This document shows, in pieces, positions 47,191 to 58,404 of a stretch of 64,000 bases of DNA. Source of the stretch: Tetrastigma voinierianum. Its lineage: Eukaryota > Streptophyta > Magnoliopsida > Vitales > Vitaceae. The stretch spans positions 1-64,000 of the forward strand of contig JAEQBH010005067.1 in assembly GCA_016808115.1 (NCBI GenBank), given 5' to 3'. The position numbers were made by a program, and so were the translations under genes. A model generated the notes under the pieces. The model had not been told where the DNA came from and searched no databases. It was given only the letters and a program-made list of their open reading frames with translations. Position 1 is the first letter of the stretch. Each line of letters opens with the position of its first letter.

Positions 47191-48559
47191 AATATATATA
47201 AACTCTAGAAACCGGGTCGCTCCAATCAGGCCATGTCCGGCAAGAGGCTCCCAAAATTTCGGTCGATCTCTCGAAAGACCTTGTGCTCTTTTTTAATCTA
47301 TATACTGCTTTTCTTTGCGCATCAAAAAAATTCGGTCGACCACACGGTCGTCACAAAAAATGGCACAAGTGTACTGATATTAAGGATTGGTGGGTATGCA
47401 GTGGTGAAGGCATCCCAGACCTATTGCTATTGTTGGTTCACTGGGCTCAAAAAACAATGGTGGAGAAACTCACTTACAGCAGTGAAATTCAGGTTTTCTT
47501 TCTTTCTTCTCTCTGTACCTTGAGTTAGTTTGGAGTAAACAATCATGATATCAAGCTATGTGATTTGATTTGGGTTGGAAATGTCTACCAGTGTACAGTG
47601 TCGAGGTCAAAGCTGTTGAAGGGGACAAACTGGCTGATGTTGTGTTGGTTAATGGAGTACTTCATGAAGGGGATCAGATTGTTGTTTGTGGAATGCAGGT
47701 AAGCAAGCAGTTCAATCATCTACTTCTTTTGATTTATTCTAATATCTGAATTCTTAACATATAAAATTCCCATTTTAGGGACCAATTGTTACCACAATTC
47801 GAGCTTTATTGACGCCGCATCCAATGAAGGAACTTCGCGTTAAGGTTTGGTTTCCTTTTTTTCGATTACTTCTTTCCTTTTCATTCAATTCTTCGAAGGA
47901 ACATATAAAACTATCAGGTGGAACATAAATCAGGTCTCCAAGGTTAGCTGATGATACAAGAAATACCCTCTTTAATTAATCTCATGGAATCCAAACTATA
48001 GGGTGTCAGTGGTCCGTCATTTTTCTGTCTAATTCCTAAGATAATAAACAATGACAAATAAAACAATTATTCTACGTAGCATTCCCTTAACTAATATCCA
48101 AACATTAGGAATGAAATCGAATTATTGATTCTATTCTATGAGAATAAGAATGGAAAGGGATTTTTCTTTCTCATTCCCCATTCCAATATACCAAACACCT
48201 CCTAAAAGTGTATGTGTTAGTTTGGCGATACAAAGGTTTTAATTCTACCGATTCAGAACCTATTTGCATCATAAGCAAATCAAGGCGCATAGGTATCAAG
48301 ATCACGTAAAGACAGTAATGTTCATTTCATACTTCGCTTTTCCAAAACAATACATATTCTTCTTTCGCTTAGCAATCGTCAGCTTAACACTGCATTGTTT
48401 CTACGCGAGAGGCCCTAGTTTGAACCCTCTCCTTGCAAATTTGAATATTTAATTCAAATCCTACAAATTTGAGCTTTTACGAGAGTCAACATTTAACAAT
48501 ACTTTTGGAAGTTGAAAACAACCTAGATTCTTTGTGGTGTGGCTTAGCGATATCAGGAT

Positions 48560-48859
48560 TGTTAAACAACCAACTCTCCTAAAAGCTCGAGCTTTTAGGA
48601 TTCAGGTTTAAATATGAATATCATGCCTTTTAACACCCTTTCTCACGTGTGGCTTGCCGCCTCATACCGCACGTGGAGAGTCAACCAAACCAAATAAAGT
48701 CCTTCATGGACTTTCAAATCAACAAATGGGGAATAAATTATAAAGAAATGTCTCGAACCCCTCGGGACTCACAAACCAGCTCTAATACCATTAAACAATC
48801 AACTCTCCTAAAAGCTCAAGCTTAGATCTCGTTCACAAGGAATATCATGTCTTTTAACA
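48560..48859 (-). mobile_element. TRIM, copy 2, in another eIF5B intron
   Basis: Same structure as copy 1: repeats at 48,560-48,630 and 48,789-48,859, internal 'cgcacgtggagagtcaac.aa..caaata.agtc' shared with 46,990, and the primer-site remnant GCTCTAATACCA at about 48,778. Termini TGTTAAAC...TTTTAACA. Flanks AGGAT and TTGAT agree at three of five bases, so the duplication is eroded or coincidental. It lies directly upstream of the exon 8 acceptor. Confidence 0.75.
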
Positions 48860-49502
48860 TTGATTTTTATTTTTCTCTTGTCCAGGGTCTTGAGCATGCC
48901 ATTGCGGGCACTAGTCTATACGTGGTAAGGGCTGACGATGAATTGGAAGATATCAAGGAATCATCCATGGAAGATATGAAATCAATCCCAGCACAGATCG
49001 ATTGTAAGAGCGCGAAGGAGTTTAATGCTCAAGCATCGACTTTGGGATCATTAGAAGCATTGATGGAGTTCTTGAAGAGTCCAGCAGTCAATATTCCTGT
49101 CAGTGGTTTCAGATTGGCCCCGTACATGTGCGGATGCGGGCAGCGCCAAGGCATGCTCGAGAAGAAGAAGGAATAGTCGTTATCTCATGCTCGACGCCAA
49201 AGTCACTCCCGGCTCGAGAACTTGCGTACGATGTGGGGTGAAGATGTTCATGGCTGATATAATCTACCACACTCCGTTTGATCAGTTTAAGGCCATATGT
49301 ATAAATCACAAGGAAGAAAGGAAGAAGGAAGTTGCCGATGAAGCGGTCTTTCCATGTGTTCTTAGGATTCAAATCTCATGCGGTTTCTAATAACAAGGAT
49401 CCAATCATCTGGGAGCTGGAGGCATTGGCACGCTAAGGTACATTTCCCTCCCCTTTGTTTATGAATGAATTCAAGTATATGTATGTTGGTTAGAGTATAT
49501 AT

Positions 49503-49779
49503 TAGGGGTGTAAATGAGTCAAACTACTCGAGCTCGATTTTTTAGAATATTTGAGTTAATTGAGTCAAGTTTGAGTAGCTTATCGAATCAAGTTCAAGTA
49601 TCACAATACTGACTCTCGAGTCGGCCGCGAGCGACCGAAATTTAACCCAGTCGAAGCCTGACATAAATATTTATTTATTTTTAATTGATTCGAGCTTATC
49701 GAGTCAAACTTGAGACTGACTGATTTTTCAAGTCGTGCCGAACATCGCATCGACTTAACTCGACTAATTACACCCCTAT
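49503..49779. mobile_element. MITE-like element with GGGGTGTAA termini
   Basis: Starts TTAGGGGTGTAAATGAGTC and ends GACTAATTACACCCCTA: inverted termini of about 12 bp, flanked by TA. Internal 'actcgag..cga' words are also partly self-complementary. About 275 bp, non-coding, within an eIF5B intron, followed by a short TA run (49,779-49,801). Superfamily uncertain; a TA duplication points to Tc1/mariner-like elements. Confidence 0.6.
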
Positions 49780-49804
49780 ATATATATATATATATATATA
49801 TCCT

Positions 49805-50270
49805 CCAATGAGACCTTGAAGTAAATGGTTACTAAATCCTCCGATGGTCTTATCGACCAAATTAGTAACCAAAGAGCAAACCTAAGATTGTCAACCAGCT
49901 ACTGTGGTTCTCTCTTTCTTTTGAAGTAAATGGTCGATATCCTCTAATACAACTTCTAATGGGACTCCAAATTAGTGACCATTAGGGGAGCAAACCCAAC
50001 GAGGACCAACCGAAGCAATTCCTCGGGGTTCTCTCAAGAAATTCACTTGATAAACTTTGTAATTCCATCATGAATGGGACTCGAATTAGTGACCATTGAG
50101 GAGCAAACTCAAAGCCAGACCAACCGAGCTACCCCTTAGGGTTCTCCTTGAAGTAAATGGTTGAATAAATCCTCTAATCACCCCATTGGGACTCAAATTA
50201 GTGACCATTGAGGAGCAAACTCAAAGTCAGACCAACCGAGCTACCTCTTGGGGTCCTCTCTTTAACAGTA
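49805..50270 (-). repeat. tandem tRNA-like SINE units, four copies
   Basis: Units of 110-120 bp. On the minus strand each reads GGGGTAGCTCGGTTGGTC (a Pol III A-box as in tRNAs), about 40 bp later GGTCACTAATTCGAGTCCC (a B-box), then a tail ending CCATTTACTTCAAGGAGAA. The two rightmost units (50,036-50,270) are nearly identical across 'gtgaccattgaggagcaaactcaaag.cagaccaaccgagctac'; the left two are more diverged. No clover-leaf tRNA can be drawn with confidence, so these are SINE heads, not tRNA genes. Confidence 0.6.
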
Positions 50271-50867
50271 TTTTTGATAGCCATTTCTAATCTAGAAAAA
50301 CATTTTCAAAGAAAAATAAGATGTTTAGTAGTAAAATTTGAAACCTTGTGAGATTAATTCATCTATTGGTATGATTATGTATTTGAACTGCATTAATTTT
50401 ACACAGGTGGGAACTCCAATTTGTATTCCTGGGAGGGGTTTTATTGATATCGGCCGGATTGCTTCCATTCAGAAAAACCGGAGTCCGGTTGACGTCGCGA
50501 CGAAAGGCCAGGAGGTGGCCATTATGGTATGAGATTATTATCTAAGTTTTTTCCCAAAATTATATGTTTTAAAAATATATATCATGACACGCTTGAAAAA
50601 TACCCAACCTAATGTGGGCATCGGCTAAAATGACCAACTATATTTAAATTTTTAAAATTAAAACTGTGCATACACCACAACAAGACTAATGATATTTTAA
50701 AAAAACGACATCTGTATTTTAAAAAAATTTATTATTTTAGGACAACTTACTACATCTATAATAGAAGACTATCCAGTTGACATTGCAAGAATCTGATCCT
50801 ATAGTTATGTTTGGTTTTTGGAAAATGCAAGGGAAAGAAAAGAAAAAAAAAGAAGGAAAATTAAGAC

Positions 50868-51086
50868 ATGTTTGGTTTTCGTTGTTGAAAACTGTTTTCA
50901 AAAACAGTTTTTGAAAACACATAGAACATTATTTTGTTGTTATTTGAAAACTGTTCTTGTTCTATAAATTTACTGTTTTTTGTGTTTTTTTTTCAAGCAA
51001 AAGAACTTGGGAACCAAACTTTATTCCCGGCTCCTTTTTAAAAAATGTAGTAAAACACATCAGCCAGGAAACCAAACAGGCCTTAT
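50868..51086. mobile_element. MITE-like foldback element
   Basis: Begins GACATGTTTGGTTTTC and ends GGAAACCAAACAGGCC, inverted over about 13 bp, with an internal GTTTTCAAAAACAGTTTTTGAAAAC palindrome. Non-coding, in the intron before exon 10. Related sequence recurs at about 51,535-51,680, 57,303-57,515 and 61,120-61,357. Confidence 0.55.
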
Positions 51087-51534
51087 TTTTCAAGCTACGA
51101 CATATGAAAAGTGTAAAGGACAAAAATATATAGAGGAAAATATTAGACTACTTTCCTTGAAATTTAATGAGAAAAATAAGAGAAATGAAAAAGAAAAGGT
51201 GTTTTATTCTATGCATGGGGGATTAATTTTGCAGATAGTAGGGACGAATCCAGAGGAGAAGCAGAAGATGCATGGGAGGCATTTTGAGGATGGAGATGAG
51301 CTCGTCAGCCGTATCACCAGAAAGTCCATTGATGCGCTTAAAGCCAACTACCGGGTACGTAACCCATCACTTACTCAACAATGTCAAGTCGATCGTGGTA
51401 CGACCATTGGTTCGGTCATTAAATCGTAAATCAATAACTTTTTCGGTTCAGTTATTGATCCAATTTTTAAAACATTGCTCAACATAGCCCCATATGTTTC
51501 TTATTAAAACAATATACTTGATAATTTGTAAATC

Positions 51535-51680
51535 TAGTATTATTTGGTTTATGTTTTTTAAAACACTTTTTGAAAACACAGAACACCATTTTGGTGTCTT
51601 TTGAAACTCATTTTTGTTCTCTAAATTCGCATTCAAGGCCCTTATGCTTTTTAGAACAAAATACAACTAAACACGTTTCG
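51535..51680. repeat. second copy of the GTTTGGTTT MITE-like family, partial
   Basis: Carries 'tttggttta', 'ttttgaaaacacagaacaccattttggtg' and 'gaacaaaatacaactaaacacg'. Shared words with 50,868-51,086 and 57,300-57,500 support a family; the borders are vague. Confidence 0.45.
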
Positions 51681-51845
51681 TTATTTTCCTTATTTTTCCA
51701 AATAAAAACAAATTTCAAAACTTGTAAACAAAGAGATCCCTAATCTTCCATCAACTTTTAGCTATTTTAATCAAAATGTCTTTATTTGTTTTAAATAACT
51801 TTTTTTTTTCATCTATTCACTTTGCATTATACTCCGGGTCAGCTT

Positions 51846-51966
51846 ATTGTGAAGATATTTAGGTCTTTTTTTTTATTGGCTTTATGCTATTACCTTTTTG
51901 TCCTTATATTGGTATATATATATATATGCCTCAACTCTTTTAATAATAAAATGTCTCTTTCATTAT
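51846..51966 (+). repeat. 5' LTR of the intronic copia
   Basis: Paired with 55,885-56,018 by sequence and order. It ends shortly before the primer site. It differs from the right LTR in many positions, including the microsatellite, so the insertion is old. Confidence 0.75.
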
Positions 51967-51967
51967 A

Positions 51968-51981
51968 TGGTATTAGAGCCA
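51968..51981 (+). other. primer-binding site of the intronic copia
   Basis: TGGTATTAGAGCCA matches the complement of the initiator tRNA-Met 3' end except for T in place of C at the seventh base. Confidence 0.8.
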
Positions 51982-51989
51982 CAAGCTTA

Positions 51990-54900
51990 ACCGTAAAAAA
52001 AAAACCCTAGCCTCCGCCGCCGCCGCCACCCATCATGTGATTGACACCCCGCCTGCGGTCGCTTCAACGGCCAATGAAATTTTCCACCACTTCATATTTG
52101 CCGCGGTTCACCGTCCGATAAATTTCCTGAATGAGACCGGACCGGCTCTATAATTTAATTATTCTAATGTCAATACTCACTCTAAACTCATAGCAACTAA
52201 TGGTTCATTCCACGCGGCGCCCACTACGTCTCTCTCCTTCGAAAGATGATTTACTCGCTTCGGCCGACGACCAAAGCCATTTTCTCTAACACTAATAACT
52301 CTACCCGATGATGTATCCCCCTCCTCGAATCCAAACCATATTCTTTGACTGAAACAAGACCAATTACTTCTCAATGCTATTGTTGGGTCCGTATCTGCAA
52401 CCCTGGTGCAGCTTATCTCTACCGCTACCACATCTCGTACTACATGGACTACTCTCGAAAAGACTTATGCCTTTCCTTCCGAAAGGGCGGGATTCACGAC
52501 CCATCGCCAAAATTCATTACCCCCGCCAGCGTAATCGACTATTACCGAAGATATACAGCATGTCAAACACTGGCCATCGACTCTCTCGCCTCTTACACGT
52601 CTCGATTGACTTTGATGAGCTCTCCATCTGTGTCTTGAATGGCCTTAGCCCAGCCTACTCAAACATATCTCATGCCCTACAAGTTAGGGCAATTCTAGTT
52701 ACTTTTGAGGAATTGTTTGAGCAACTACTTAGTTATGAGACCCAAATGAAACTTTTGGTTCCCTAAGACCACCCGCCCACTTCGCTACTACCTCGTCACT
52801 CAGCCCCTCATCCCATCGTCTATCAACACTCCTGCAGGCCTAATCCATGGCCAATTTTGCAGCCCCGGCCCCGACCTCATAACCCCACCTACCCCTTTAG
52901 CAATACAAACCAGCCTACTTCCCCATCGGCCTCCGCAAAGATCCATCTCCACCGACCACCTGACTATCAGCCGCTACCTCAAGCATCATTAACTTATGGT
53001 ATAACCCGGCACTTCCGCTTCTAAGCAGCTGCGCTTATCTCTCCACCCGACACTTCGTAACTCTTTCTTCACTCGCTTTCACACGAAGCCGCGCCTAACC
53101 TCTTCACTACACCCATGCCCATACTACAATCCATTACTTCAACCCTACTACCTTCGGGATTAGGGTCATTGGATTCGGCGCCTCACCATGTGACCACGGA
53201 TCTTGCTACCTTGGCTCTTCATGAGTTGTACACCACCTCTAATCGTGCTCTTATTGGTGATGGTACAAGTTTATCTATAGCTAACATTAGCTCCTTCACC
53301 CTTACCTCTGTCCCTACCCCATTACTATTTACCAATGTGTTACATGTGCCTGCAATGTCTAAAACCCTTATTTCGGTCTCTCTACCCTTTATGCCAATAA
53401 CCCTATTAATGTCCTATTTTTTTACTCTTTCTTTAAGGTGTAGGATCGTCACACAAGGGTCACTCTGGTTCGTAAACAGTGTAGAGACGGTATCTATTAT
53501 TGGTCGAAGTCAGTCCCTCTTCGGTCTTTCGCCCTAGCTCTATCTTCTTTAGTTTGGTCCTCGTTTTCCGTTATTTCCATGTGTGGCATAGTCTTCTAGG
53601 TCATCTGTCTTTACATATTTTTCTCAAATTTCTAAGTGTTCTAAATACTTCCTTTCTCGAGGACCATTTATGCTCCTTTTCTTCTACCTCCCACGATATT
53701 AATAAAAGCCACAAGTTGCATTTTGCAAAATCAAGCATTACCTTTTCCTCTCCTCTTGATGTCATTTTTTTCTGTTATTTGGACCTCACCCATTTCATCT
53801 TCTGATGGTTTTAACTAATATGTTATTTTTGATGACCATTACACTAAACTATCCGGGTTTACCCATTACGCCGAAATTCTGATGTTCATTCCACCTTTAT
53901 TTCAAGCAACTCTCACAAAACTATTTCACCACGCTATTAAATCCCTTTACACAAAATAATGGGGCAAATTTTATTCCTTCTAGCTTCTTTTCTCACGAAT
54001 CTATGGTATAATCTCATTTCACTACACCTCCTAAGTACACTCATGAACATAATGTGGGTATCTAACGCCGATATCGACATATCATTTAAACGAGTCTCAC
54101 TCTATCAGATCCGCATCCATCCTCCTGGCACTCTCGGTCGACGCGATTTGCTACTTCGCTTGTCTATTTAATAAATAATGCCTAAAGTCGGGTATTTCCT
54201 TTAGGTCCTCATTTGAAAAGTTATTCAACAAAGCCCCTGACCCATCCAAACTCCGTGTCTTCGATTGCTCAGGTTTCCCCCAATAAGGCCCCTATTCTTC
54301 CCACAAAGTCGATCCTAAATCCAAATTGCGGTCTCGTCATGTCAAGCCTGTGGAAATGCATTCCACGCTCGCGATCTCTCTACTTCCACCACCAAAGAAT
54401 GTACACAACCTCTCGCACTCCCCGTTTAATGCTTTCCTCATGCGACTATCCGGCTCCCCCCCACCCATACCGTCGAGCTCACTAGAATTACCTTACCATC
54501 ACCAAACCCCACCTATCCCCACGAAATAGCTTCTCTCATTTACCTATACACCCGACCAGTTGTGTTCCTTAGCACCACCTCACTCGTCCTCCTGTCGAGC
54601 TACTTCTCCCTTTACCAGCCAATCGACCACCCAACCTCGCGCTCCTCCGCACCACTGGCATGTCCTCCCCGCTGTAGTCGTTTCTCCCCTACCCATACCC
54701 TCGACTCACCCAAATCGCACCCTCCATCATCATCACTCCCAATTCAGCCCTCCCACGACCTGCATCCCTACTCGCCTACAACATTCCAAAGGGTCTTCTC
54801 CATCTTCTAATTATTGGTCCGAATCTCTTCCTACCTCACCTGGGCCGTCTTCGTCAAGACCTTCGTTTCTGCTCACTCTTGTCACATCCCATGCAAACTT

Positions 54901-55530
54901 TTCCCCTCTGCTTACTCGCAGAATGCGCTCATCTATTTCCCGGTTTATGCTAACGATTTTGATTATTATAAGCAGCTGACCCTCCTCACGACAATATTAT
55001 CCGACAACTCGACTCTAAATTCTCCACAAAATGATCTCAAGTGTTATCTTCTCGTGGAGTCGGTGGCTTTACATCTCGACGTCTTCTACTATCTCAAAGA
55101 AAAGTATGTTATTGATCCTATAATTAAACATAACATGCTAGACTCCAAACTTGTCTCCACCCCACTGTCGGCCGATACTTCTACAATCGCTACAAATGGT
55201 TCGCACCAAGAATGCCATATACCATGTACCATCAGGTCGCTACTCTATCCCTGATGACTCGCCTGAGATATTTCCTTTGCCGTGAATAAACTCTCCCAGT
55301 TTATGCACACGTCATATAAGCACCATTGGGGAGCAGTTAAACATCCGCTTCGTTATCTTAATGACACGAGATCCCTTGGTATTAAGCTTTTTGCAAACAC
55401 TCCTAACACGCACGAGATTTAATGTGAACTAGCAGAACTCCAAACGATCATACCTCCATCTGCTTTTCTTATTTTCCTTAGTGCAACCAATTCCTTGAGT
55501 TATACAGCAACGACGTTGTTGCTCTTCCAT
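51990..55530 (+). pseudogene. copia gag-pol pseudogene (intronic element)
   Basis: Gag (UBN2-type) pieces: LLLNAIVGS-like, TTSRTTWTTLEKTYA (about 52,425-52,470) and ICVLNGLSPAYSNIS (52,629-52,673). Protease region: HHVTTDLATLALHELY (53,187-53,234), IGDGTSL and NVLHVPAMSKTLISVS (53,334-53,381); the catalytic DSGAS is changed to DSA. GAG-pre-integrase: VWHSLLGHLS (53,579-53,608, read as HVWHSLLGHLSLH). RT/RNase H pieces near 55,150-55,400: TPLSADTSTIATNGS, KLSQFMH and HPLRYLNDTRSLGIKLF in shifting frames. The YVDD block was not found. Many stops. Confidence 0.75.
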
Positions 55531-55884
55531 CGATAAAAAGTTTAGGCATCATGCACTGGCACTGCGATCACGACCGGCAGAATGGGGTGAAATCGCGGTT
55601 GCCGTAAGAGATGGGGCTGCACCAGAATTTGCCGCTTCACCTTGCTCGACAACCTCGTGTCACTTATCTCTCTGATAACCCTGTTATTCATTCTCGCATG
55701 AAACACCCCTGCACTAATTATCATTTGTTCGCGACCTAGCGCAATTGCTTCTCGGAAACCATATTGCTCATATCTCCACTCGCGACCAAATCATAATGCT
55801 TTTAATAAACCTTTATCTCGACTTCAATTTCTTCCATATGTAATACAATTGGTTTTATTTCTAGCACACTTTCTTGAAGGGGCG

Positions 55885-56018
55885 TATTAAAGTATATTTA
55901 TGATTTTTTTTTATTGGTTTTATGTTATTACCTTTTTTTCCTTATATTAGTATCTCTCTCTCTCTCTATATATATATATACCTAAATTCTTCAATAATAA
56001 AATATGCCTTTTCATAAT
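55885..56018 (+). repeat. 3' LTR of the intronic copia
   Basis: Follows the purine tract GAAGGGGCG. It contains a CT/TA microsatellite (55,954-55,980) that replaces the TA run of the left copy. Confidence 0.75.
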
Positions 56019-56289
56019 ACTAATATTCTATTCTTTATAAAGATTCGTTTTAAGAGATATATAAATACATGAAACAGAGAATACAAATGTAATCTTTGGT
56101 TTTTAAGGTTTTTTTTTTTTTTTTTTTTTGCAACATAGAGCATAAAACAATCTGAATTATACGAACAATTTTCAAGTACACTGAATGACAATTCTTCATG
56201 CTTTCAAAAATCGTTTTCAAAATAAGCAAAACTCGGAATTAGACAAGTGCTTAGATTTACAAATTTTAGAATATTTGAAATATTTTTAC

Positions 56290-56329
<40 letters not shown>

Positions 56330-56376
56330 AAATGGAAACAAACATTATTATTAAATAAACTGTTTGGTATAAACAG
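56019..56376. other. remainder of the last eIF5B intron
   Basis: Non-coding, with a poly-T run at about 56,108-56,128 and a TA microsatellite at about 56,297-56,326. Ends at the AAACAG acceptor of the final exon. Confidence 0.6.
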
Positions 56377-56436
56377 GGTGATCTATCACGGATGAGTGGA
56401 AATTGGCTGCGAGCATCAAGAACTCCTAAGATATAA
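56377..56436 (+). pseudogene. eIF5B: last exon of eIF5B, frameshifted
   Basis: Begins GGTGATCTATCACGGATGAG after a good acceptor. One base short of the frame that gives the DDLS.DEW..V..LK..FKI ending of plant eIF5B, it nonetheless reaches a TAA at the right distance (60 bp). This places the C-terminal exon on the far side of the copia insertion and shows that the insertion is intronic. Confidence 0.75.
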
Positions 56437-58400
56437 ACGATCTCTTCCATTCATGAATCGCTATTCAATATACGACTTTCTCGGGATGTAAGAAGAAATT
56501 CTAATTTTCTTCCATTTATATGATTAATGCTCAGGGAAAATAGCCTTAGATAATTGTATAGCCAATATATAGTAATTTCTTTTAATATATGAAAAGGTAC
56601 CTATAGGAATAATTATTTATCAAGTGACTATTATGAAAATAAATGTAAAGTATACAAAGAATTTGTTTTCCGTTATTCAAGTTAATAAAAAATACTATAA
56701 TCAGTGTGCAATGATTGTAACAAAATCTCTAAAATACTTCCTAATGACACATGTTATTCCTTTCTTTGGCTCTCACCTTCTCTCTCATCTCATTTCTTTT
56801 TAATCCTCGAATAACATATAATTTAAAATAAATTTTTAATTTAAAAAATAAAGATCAACTTCACAAATATTTATTTATTTTTTAATTTTAAATTCAAATT
56901 TAATTTTATAAACTTTTAAATTGAAGCTTTAAAAATCAAAATGAAATTAAAATATTCTTAAAATTAAAGTTAACTATTAATTTTTATTTTGAATTTTCTA
57001 ATAAATCATTTTTAATTACATATTTTTCTTTTACATTTATTTTAAAGTAAATATTGACTTATTTTAAAATTTTAATTTATATTTAAATTAAATTTAAAAT
57101 TGCAATCATTACTGAGATGGAAGATGAGAGAAAGAAGGTTGGGTAGAGAGAAGCGAAAAACATGTGAGATTTTTGTTATAATCATTACTTTTTTACTTGA
57201 TTTACATTTTTTTTTTTTGTCACTAAATCATGGAAAACGAATTCTTTATACCTCCTTTATATTTATATATATACAAAGTGTAGCTGTCAAAAAAAAAAAC
57301 TTAGGCTTTGTTTAGTTCCTATTTGTGAAAACTTTTTTCTTTGGAGAATATAGAAAATTAAAAGAACAAGTTTGGTTTGGTTTCCAATTTTGTTCTTTTG
57401 AAAATACAAAGAAAACATAAAATACTAAATTCAGATAACAACAATATTTTTTAAATAACACCAAAATGGTATTTATGTATTTTTAAAAACTGTTATCAAG
57501 AAAATATAAAATTAGTTGGGTAATAAGAGAACTTTTCAAAAGGAAAAACTCCCCGGTCGCATTCTGCTTCTCTCATCTTGTTTTTTTCCATCCTCTTTTC
57601 AAGAATAAGCGCGATTTTTTTCCCATTTACTCTTGAAACCATTCCTTTACATCTCTTTCTACTTTTTTCGTTCTCACTCAAGTGGTTCTTCCTCAAAAAT
57701 CCTGGGATTTTTAATTGTTGGCCGTCATCTTACGCAAAGATAATATTATGGCCATTTTTTTACGACTCGCTTTATTTTTATCATCTCACATAAATGGTTA
57801 GGCGCTGGTGATTTGAGAGTCAAATCATATTTGATCAGGCAGCGACATCAAATAAAATCATGATCGTCAATATGCTATATAACCAAAGCCGCTGCATTTC
57901 AATCATCATAAAATTATTTAAACGCAGAGCTGGTACTAATCTATCAGATATTAATCTGGACACATAATATCCTTTTGCTTTTACCAAATTTGATTTTATG
58001 CTCCTATTAAACGATTACAATAATCAATAAAATTATTCTCTTATAAAAATTAAATTGTTATCAAAAACAGTTTTCAAGAATATAAACTAAACATGCCTAT
58101 AGTTTCTCTTTTTTAGGGAAAAAAAGTTTTTCTTCTGTTTTTTTTTTAAATGACCATTTAGGCTTTGTTTTTTTAATTGGAATTTCTAGAAGATTGTTAA
58201 AATAAAATTAGTTTTCACTTTATTAGTAAAAAAAGTATGAAACATAGTTTTAAAATTTTATTTTATACATGAATAGTTTTCAATCGCATTCTTGTATTTA
58301 GATTGTTTCATATGTAATTAAACAACAAAAAAGGTTTTGGTTTTATTTTTATTTTTGTATTTAATTTTATTGTTATCTATTATTATATGCATTTCAAAAC
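56437..58400. other. AT-rich intergenic DNA
   Basis: No gene is seen. Around 56,810-57,090 lie dense runs of 'aaattaaaatt' words. 57,303-57,515 belongs to the GTTTGGTTT MITE-like family. The open frames at 57.1-57.8 kb are low complexity (Phe/Ser/Leu-rich) and show no domain. Confidence 0.45.
57303..57515. repeat. GTTTGGTTT MITE-like family, copy 3
   Basis: Contains 'ggctttgtttagttcc', 'caagtttggtttggtttccaattttgttcttttgaaaatac' and 'aacaccaaaatggtattta', in common with 50.87-51.68 kb. Confidence 0.45.
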
Positions 58401-58404
58401 AAAT

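Larger units (their letters stand above)
51846..56018 (+). mobile_element. degenerate Ty1/copia element (Ale/Retrofit-like) in the last eIF5B intron
   Basis: Short direct LTRs (51,846-51,966 and 55,885-56,018) share 'tttttattgg.tttatg.tattaccttttt.tccttatatt.gtat', a TA run and 'aataataaaat'. The primer site TGGTATTAGAGCC follows the left LTR at 51,968 and the purine tract GAAGGGGCG precedes the right one. About 4.2 kb, with gag, protease, GAG-pre-integrase and RT/RNase H remnants on the plus strand, same sense as eIF5B. LTRs of 120-135 bp are in the range known for Ale/Retrofit elements. Confidence 0.85.
44110..56436 (+). pseudogene. eIF5B: translation initiation factor eIF5B, complete exon series with frameshifts (probable pseudogene)
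   Basis: eIF5B is the cytosolic GTPase that joins the 60S subunit to the initiation complex. A 5'UTR exon ends at 44,198 and the ATG is at 44,444. Exons by homology and splice signals: 44,444-46,279; 46,381-46,480; 46,570-46,670; 47,402-47,492; 47,592-47,698; 47,779-47,844; a decayed one at about 48,257-48,305; 48,886-49,437; 50,407-50,526; 51,235-51,354; 56,377-56,436. Visible: a Lys/Glu-rich N-terminal tail, G1 GHVDAGKT (45,927-45,950), G3 DTPGHE (46,112-46,129), and G4 NKxD split by an intron after NK (46,279). Domains II-IV follow, ending with a KI-stop like the normal KIQ end. Exons 2, 5, 7, 8 and 11 contain frame-breaking indels, and exon 1 has two that compensate. Exons 3, 4, 6, 9 and 10 are clean. 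Either a recent pseudogene or an indel-rich assembly of a live gene; the recognisable but eroded exon 7 favours decay. Confidence 0.85.

Noticed and set aside
49805..50270. True tRNA genes
   Set aside because: A-box and B-box words are present, but no acceptor stem or anticodon arm can be drawn, and the units are degenerate tandem copies.
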